Position numbers and translations under genes: made by a program. Below are positions 40,728 through 44,008 of a stretch of 44,008 nt of DNA, one piece after another (the stretch's first letter is position 1; every line of letters starts with the position of its first letter). This DNA is from an uncultured bacterium (GTDB lineage: Bacteria; Patescibacteriota; Minisyncoccia; Phycocordibacterales; UBA9973), in the NCBI GenBank assembly GCA_903891365.1, contig CAITEG010000004.1:1-44008 (forward strand), written 5' to 3'. The notes below the pieces were generated by a model. The model worked only from the letters and a program-made list of their open reading frames with translations, was not told the origin of the DNA and did no database searches.

Positions 40728-41237
40728 ATGGCAAAGAAAGGTACAGATTCTCTAGGACTCAGAGGTTTCTTCCGAGTTCAGATTCTTGACGGCAGCAAGG
40801 TTGCTGGCGATTCAGGATGGATCGAGAATACAGTAACAAACCAGGGTAAGAATGATTATCTTCTTACGTGGCTCGTTACCGGTTCTGGTGGTAAGTTCGT
40901 CTCGTCTATGGGTCTTGGCACCGGTGGTGCTCCTGCAGCGGGTGATACTACCCTCTCAGGCGAGATCTTCGACAAGTCAACAAACGGTACGACTAACTCT
41001 CGTGCAGCTGTTTCGACTTCGATCAACACCCTTACACAGGCTCAGTTTACTGCCGCTTTCAACAGCGCAAACTCGTTCGTTACTGCTTCTCACAACATCT
41101 CGAACGTTGGTTTGTTCAATACCTACCTCACCTCATTGGCGAACGCAGGTACGCTCTTCGCAGGTAATACATTTACCTCGAGTTCTGTAGCAACGAACCA
41201 GTCAGTGCAAGTCACATACCAGGTCAACCTATCATAA
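40728..41237 (+). CDS. Virion structural protein (169 aa)
   Basis: Begins MAKKGTDSLGLRGFFRVQIL, then GSGGKFVSSMGLGTGGAPAA followed by GDTTLSGEIFDKST, and a Ser/Thr/Asn-rich beta part (VGLFNTYLTSLANAGTLFAG). 'M-G-L-G-T-G-G-A-P-A-A-x-D-T' is a common pattern in small tail or fibre-associated phage proteins. Exact role unknown. The leader is AATTTTAAAAAATT before the ATG; higher GC suggests strong expression. A terminator follows. Confidence 0.6.
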   Translation: MAKKGTDSLGLRGFFRVQILDGSKVAGDSGWIENTVTNQGKNDYLLTWLVTGSGGKFVSSMGLGTGGAPAAGDTTLSGEIFDKSTNGTTNSRAAVSTSINTLTQAQFTAAFNSANSFVTASHNISNVGLFNTYLTSLANAGTLFAGNTFTSSSVATNQSVQVTYQVNLS

Positions 41238-41256
41238 GGTTAATCAGGTTTGTAAG

Positions 41257-41289
41257 AAACAAACACCTCTTGACGAGGTGTTTGTTTTT
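41257..41289 (+). terminator. Rho-independent terminator ending the virion block
   Basis: AAACAAACACCTC-TTGA-CGAGGTGTTTGTTTTT: 13-bp stem and T-rich tail. Confidence 0.9.
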
Positions 41290-41298
41290 GTATATGAT
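41270..41298 (+). promoter_or_regulatory. Promoter nested in the terminator
   Basis: TTGACG (41270-41275) is the loop and first stem base of the terminator; 17 bases later TATGAT (41293-41298). The leader would be about 20 bases with no Shine-Dalgarno. Confidence 0.5.
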
Positions 41299-41323
41299 AA
41301 AGAGATATTAATAACAATCGTCT

Positions 41324-42004
41324 ATGGCAAAAGCAAAGACAAAAATAGTAAAGGCAAAGACTAAAAAGAAATCTATAGATCAATTATTAAAAGAAAGTGC
41401 TATTGTCAAACTAGACCTCGCATGTGGCGCCAATAAACAGGGAAAAGACTTTATAGGGATGGATATGTTCCCTTATCCGGGAGTTGATATCGTTCATAAT
41501 GCACTAAACTTCCCATGGCCATTGCCAGACAAGAGTGTGAATATGATTGTGGCCTCTCACTTCTTGGAGCACGTATCTGCGAGTGGAATAGACCCGCACC
41601 TTTCTGACCTTATAGATCTCTTGATTAAAAATAAGATTCTTAAGGAAAAAGAAATAACAGATCTTATGGGTGAACACCGAATATTTAGTAACTTCATTCG
41701 TCTTCTTGACGAATGTTGGCGTGTTCTTAAGGTTGGTGGACAAATGGCCTTTGTAGGTCCTTATTACCAGTCCATAGGAGCAGCACAGGATCCTACACAT
41801 GTGAAACCCTTGTGCGAAGCTTCTATGTTGTATTTTGATCCTGAGGAGTGTGGTGGTTTGTTCTGGAATTTCTACAAACCAAAACCTTGGAAACTTGAAA
41901 TGCAGTCCTTTGAAGGAAGTGGAAATATTGAAGTCATTATAAGCAAACGTGATATAAAACCGTATGAAGAAAGAATCAAAAGTCATCTCGAAGTTGAAAA
42001 CTAA
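41324..42004 (+). CDS. SAM-dependent methyltransferase with Lys-rich tail
   Basis: 226 residues. Residues 1-18 are Lys/Ala/Thr-rich (MAKAKTKIVKAKTKKKS). The methyltransferase has VKLDLACGANKQ (motif I), GMDMFPYPGVDIVHN, FPWPLPDKSVNMIVASHFLEH (motif IV region) and ECWRVLKVGGQMAFVGPYY (motif V), the type-11 pattern of CPR and phage enzymes acting in glycan clusters. Its C-terminus overlaps the glycosyltransferase gene by 41 bases, so both likely act on one surface structure or on a virion glycan. Confidence 0.82.
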   Translation: MAKAKTKIVKAKTKKKSIDQLLKESAIVKLDLACGANKQGKDFIGMDMFPYPGVDIVHNALNFPWPLPDKSVNMIVASHFLEHVSASGIDPHLSDLIDLLIKNKILKEKEITDLMGEHRIFSNFIRLLDECWRVLKVGGQMAFVGPYYQSIGAAQDPTHVKPLCEASMLYFDPEECGGLFWNFYKPKPWKLEMQSFEGSGNIEVIISKRDIKPYEERIKSHLEVEN

Positions 42005-42947
42005 AACTAAAAAGACCGTCAAGATTAAGACTAAAAAGTCAGTGACTAAGAAGGAACCCAAGAAACCATCAATTCCTTCAGCCATTCCTCTAGGACAGAT
42101 AATGCAAGGGAAATATAACTTTACTATTCCTGGCATCAAATTAGCAAAAGATTCAGCTCTTCTAGGGAAAAGAGTTCTTATCTTTACTCCTACAATAGGT
42201 CTAGTTAGAATGGAGTGGGTTTCGGCCCGCTATTCTCAGTTGGTTCCAACCAATTGGTCATTTGCAAATATGTTGCAATTTATCTCTGCGCAAATTCCAA
42301 TTGGATATCAAATTCCTGATGCTCAGAATCTAATGGTTAAAAAGGTTGTTGAAGAGGGTTATGAATGGGTTCTATTAATTGAAGATGACAATATTTTGCC
42401 ACCAGATGCATTTATTCGATTCAATGAGTATATAAATGAAGCAACTATTCCAATGGTTTCGGGGTTGTACTTCGTGAAATCTACTTTTGCAGAACCAATT
42501 CTCTATCGTGGTCGTGGTAACTCCCATTTCCGTGACTGGAAATTGGGGGATCGTGTATGGTGTGACGGTGTACCGACAGGCGCACTTCTCATCCACTCAT
42601 CACTTCTGAAAGCAGCATGGAAAGAGTCTGAAGAGTACATGATAATGGGTGAAAAAACTCGTCGTGTGTTTGAACAACCAAATAGGATCTGGTACGACGA
42701 GGTGTCAGGTGGTATAATTGGAAAAGGCGGTACAACCGATCTCAATTGGTGTAGTCGTCTTATGGAAGATGGATTGTTTGAAAAGGCCGGTTGGCCTAAG
42801 TTTCAAAAGATGCAGTATCCTTTCTTAGTGGATACAAGGATCTTCGTTAGACATATCGGAAAGGATGGTGTGCAGTGGCCAATAGCGGTCCCAGCTCGCT
42901 TTGTTCCTGACGATAAAAATTATAAAGGCATTGATATAATCGATTAA
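41964..42947 (+). CDS. GT-A-type glycosyltransferase with Lys-rich tail
   Basis: 327 residues. Residues 1-34 are a Lys/Thr-rich tail (KTKTKKTVKIKTKKSVTKKE). Then GKRVLIFTPTIG starts a GT-A fold, with WVLLIEDDNILPPDAFIRFN containing the metal/nucleotide-sugar DxD-like acidic motif (EDDN), and a later GVPTGALLIHSSLLKAAW and DEVSGGIIGKGGTTDLNWCS segment typical of family-2-like enzymes. The gene starts 41 bases inside the methyltransferase gene, so translation is coupled. Sugar and acceptor are unknown; likely virion or host surface glycan modification. Confidence 0.8.
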   Translation: MKKESKVISKLKTKTKKTVKIKTKKSVTKKEPKKPSIPSAIPLGQIMQGKYNFTIPGIKLAKDSALLGKRVLIFTPTIGLVRMEWVSARYSQLVPTNWSFANMLQFISAQIPIGYQIPDAQNLMVKKVVEEGYEWVLLIEDDNILPPDAFIRFNEYINEATIPMVSGLYFVKSTFAEPILYRGRGNSHFRDWKLGDRVWCDGVPTGALLIHSSLLKAAWKESEEYMIMGEKTRRVFEQPNRIWYDEVSGGIIGKGGTTDLNWCSRLMEDGLFEKAGWPKFQKMQYPFLVDTRIFVRHIGKDGVQWPIAVPARFVPDDKNYKGIDIID

Positions 42948-42951
42948 AATT

Positions 42952-43068
42952 ATGGAAGAAAACGCAGGCGTAACCGACAGTGTTCAGGCAGAAGTTATCA
43001 CGGATGCTCCAGTAGAAACTACTGAGGAAACTGTTGTCGTACCGGAAGAGGTTGTAGAGGCTGAATAA
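42952..43068 (+). CDS. Tiny acidic protein (38 aa)
   Basis: MEENAGVTDSVQAEVITDAP followed by VETTEETVVVPEEVVEAE: Glu/Val-rich, no basic residues at all. Starts 5 bases after the glycosyltransferase stop with an AAAATT leader. The contrast with the neighbouring lysine-rich tails suggests a possible counter-charge partner, which is only speculation. Confidence 0.5.
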   Translation: MEENAGVTDSVQAEVITDAPVETTEETVVVPEEVVEAE

Positions 43069-43088
43069 GCTTATCTTACAGATAGAGG

Positions 43089-43113
43089 AAACGCGTCTTT
43101 TGGCGCGTTTTTT
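43089..43113 (+). terminator. Rho-independent terminator
   Basis: AACGCG-TCTTTTGG-CGCGTT followed by TTTT. Confidence 0.82.
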
Positions 43114-43152
43114 CTTAACCTATGGCCTACTAATTGAGATATTCTTAGGAAT

Positions 43153-43206
43153 ATGGCGAAATATCTACTAGCACTATTTGCCCAGAAAGTGCGGGGTCTT
43201 TTCTAA
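43153..43206 (+). CDS. Possible 17-residue amphipathic peptide
   Basis: MAKYLLALFAQKVRGLF, basic and amphipathic, ends 3 bases before the next start. It might be a leader peptide for the fibre gene or chance. TATTCT lies 7 bases before its ATG. Confidence 0.3.
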   Translation: MAKYLLALFAQKVRGLF

Positions 43207-43209
43207 TTT

Positions 43210-44008
43210 ATGGCAATAGCATACAACTCATCAGGAGAAGCTGACGGAACGACAGGGGCATCTCCTTCTACAGCATCAATTACTGTGCCGAGTAGTTTAT
43301 CTAACTCCGTACTTGTTGTGGCAGTTCAAGGACATAATTCAGGTAAAAATGATATGTCTTGTTCTGCTTGTACATACAATGGAGTTTCAATGATTCCATT
43401 ATCGGCAGCAGCTGGAGTAGGAAGTGGTACGGGATACTGTGTTAGAGGATTTTATCTTCTTAACCCAGCATCTGGAGCAAATACTATTTCTGCATCTTTC
43501 CCTAACACTTCTGATGCTGTGATATTTATTTATGGAATATATACAGGAGTGGGGGCTGTCACTAGTGGAAATAATGGAACAGACGCTGGTTCAAAAATTT
43601 CAACTTGTTCACTTAACGTAACAACATCACAAACTGGAGAATGGGGAGTTTCTACACAAGGGGGGAATGGGGCTTACACAACAGCTAGTACAAACATAAA
43701 CTCTATTCGTCTTAATAATTCAAGCGGGGCGTGGTTTTTGGGTGACTCAAATGGTTCTCTCGGAACAGCTGGGACTTATGCTCTCGTTTGGAACGAATCT
43801 CCTGCTGACTGGTGGTATGGCGGTGCATCATTTTCACTTCAGCCTGCTCAAGCAATATATAATATTTCAGTTTCCGATACAATTACTGTTTCTGAAGCAA
43901 AAACGATAACCAACAGTACCCTGGGTACTAAAACAGTAAGTGACACAATAACAGTTTCTGAAGCAAAAACGATAACCAACAGTACCCTGGGTACTAAAAC
44001 AGTAAGTG
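43210..44008 (+). CDS. Fibre/adhesin-like protein, N-terminal part, cut by window edge
   Basis: At least 266 residues; frame open to the edge. The first ~215 are Ser/Gly/Thr-rich beta structure (MAIAYNSSGEADGTTGASPS; YNGVSMIPLSAAAGVGSGTG) with a pair of Cys residues, like CPR and phage surface proteins. From about 43870 a 22-residue repeat starts (VSDTITVSEAKTITNSTLGT plus KT), encoded by a 66-bp near-identical repeat. Probably a receptor-binding or surface-attached fibre; the same repeat style ends the protein at 38.2 kb. Confidence 0.65.
   Translation, partial: MAIAYNSSGEADGTTGASPSTASITVPSSLSNSVLVVAVQGHNSGKNDMSCSACTYNGVSMIPLSAAAGVGSGTGYCVRGFYLLNPASGANTISASFPNTSDAVIFIYGIYTGVGAVTSGNNGTDAGSKISTCSLNVTTSQTGEWGVSTQGGNGAYTTASTNINSIRLNNSSGAWFLGDSNGSLGTAGTYALVWNESPADWWYGGASFSLQPAQAIYNISVSDTITVSEAKTITNSTLGTKTVSDTITVSEAKTITNSTLGTKTVS
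43888..44008 (+). repeat. 66-bp direct repeat in the fibre-like gene
   Basis: GTTTCTGAAGCAAAAACGAT recurs exactly 66 bases later (43888 and 43954) and the copies are identical to the window edge. Confidence 0.9.

Noticed and set aside
1..44008. Alternative genetic code with TGA as Gly, known from some CPR lineages
   Set aside because: TGA acts as a normal stop at coupled ATGA junctions (for example 3048, 14929), and large genes have no in-frame TGA.
1..44008. CRISPR array, rRNA, tRNA or insertion sequence
   Set aside because: No spaced direct repeats, rRNA or tRNA signatures, and no transposase; the mobile elements seen are the intein and the HNH endonuclease.

Overview
The window reads as about 44 kb of a larger double-stranded DNA tailed-phage genome; both ends cut through genes. 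Evidence for a phage is a complete packaging and head block (terminase, portal, scaffold-like protein, SU10-type major capsid protein), a lysis block, a virus-type primase-helicase, and dozens of very small genes packed with little spacing. The host is not shown directly. The 1005-residue secreted protein at 18.7-21.7 kb has the signal peptide, the short 'GLTGSQVQSILSLL' domain and the peptidoglycan-binding repeat that I associate with surface proteins of Parcubacteria/Patescibacteria (CPR), and the tail-fibre-like gene at the right end has 'SVSDTITVSE'-type repeats of the same flavour, so a CPR host is a reasonable inference but not proven. TGA, TAA and TAG are all used as stops, so the standard code applies.

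Layout. 1-3.3 kb (leftward): early small genes, including a sigma region-4-like protein, a Cas4/RecB-type exonuclease and an SNF2-type helicase interrupted by an intein that runs off the left edge. 3.3-3.6 kb: a strongly structured leader and two back-to-back promoters. 4-6.3 kb (leftward): an NrS-1-polymerase-like primase fused to a VirE-type helicase, preceded by an AT-rich stretch with repeated ATCGTTGCAC elements that could be the replication origin. 7-13.9 kb (leftward): a small-molecule or peptide-modification module: class-II glutamine amidotransferase, two different COOH-NH2 amidoligases, a zincin-like metalloprotein and accessory proteins. 14.2-15.8 kb (leftward): small genes separated by a repeated TACGACTCTAT element that resembles the core of T7-type promoters.

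16-23.3 kb (rightward): two methyltransferases (one with a long lysine-rich tail), a BCS1-like AAA+ ATPase, the large surface protein behind its own repeat-flanked promoter, a coiled-coil protein, a 3'-phosphatase and an HU-like protein. 23.3-41.2 kb (rightward): virion and lysis genes: a 1065-residue probable internal/ejection protein, small and large terminase, a free-standing HNH endonuclease, portal, a series of tiny basic proteins, scaffold, capsid, further structural proteins, an XhlA-like membrane protein, a papain-like lysin with a peptidoglycan-binding domain, and a holin candidate. 41.3-44 kb: another lysine-tailed methyltransferase, a lysine-tailed glycosyltransferase and the start of a repeat-rich fibre-like gene.

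Expression signals are unusually readable. Many genes have a sigma70-type promoter (TTGACA, 16-18 bases, TATAAT-like) whose -10 box lies only 6-8 bases before the start codon, so the mRNA should be leaderless. Another set starts after a TTAAAAAATT-type leader without a Shine-Dalgarno sequence. Rho-independent terminators close the main blocks.
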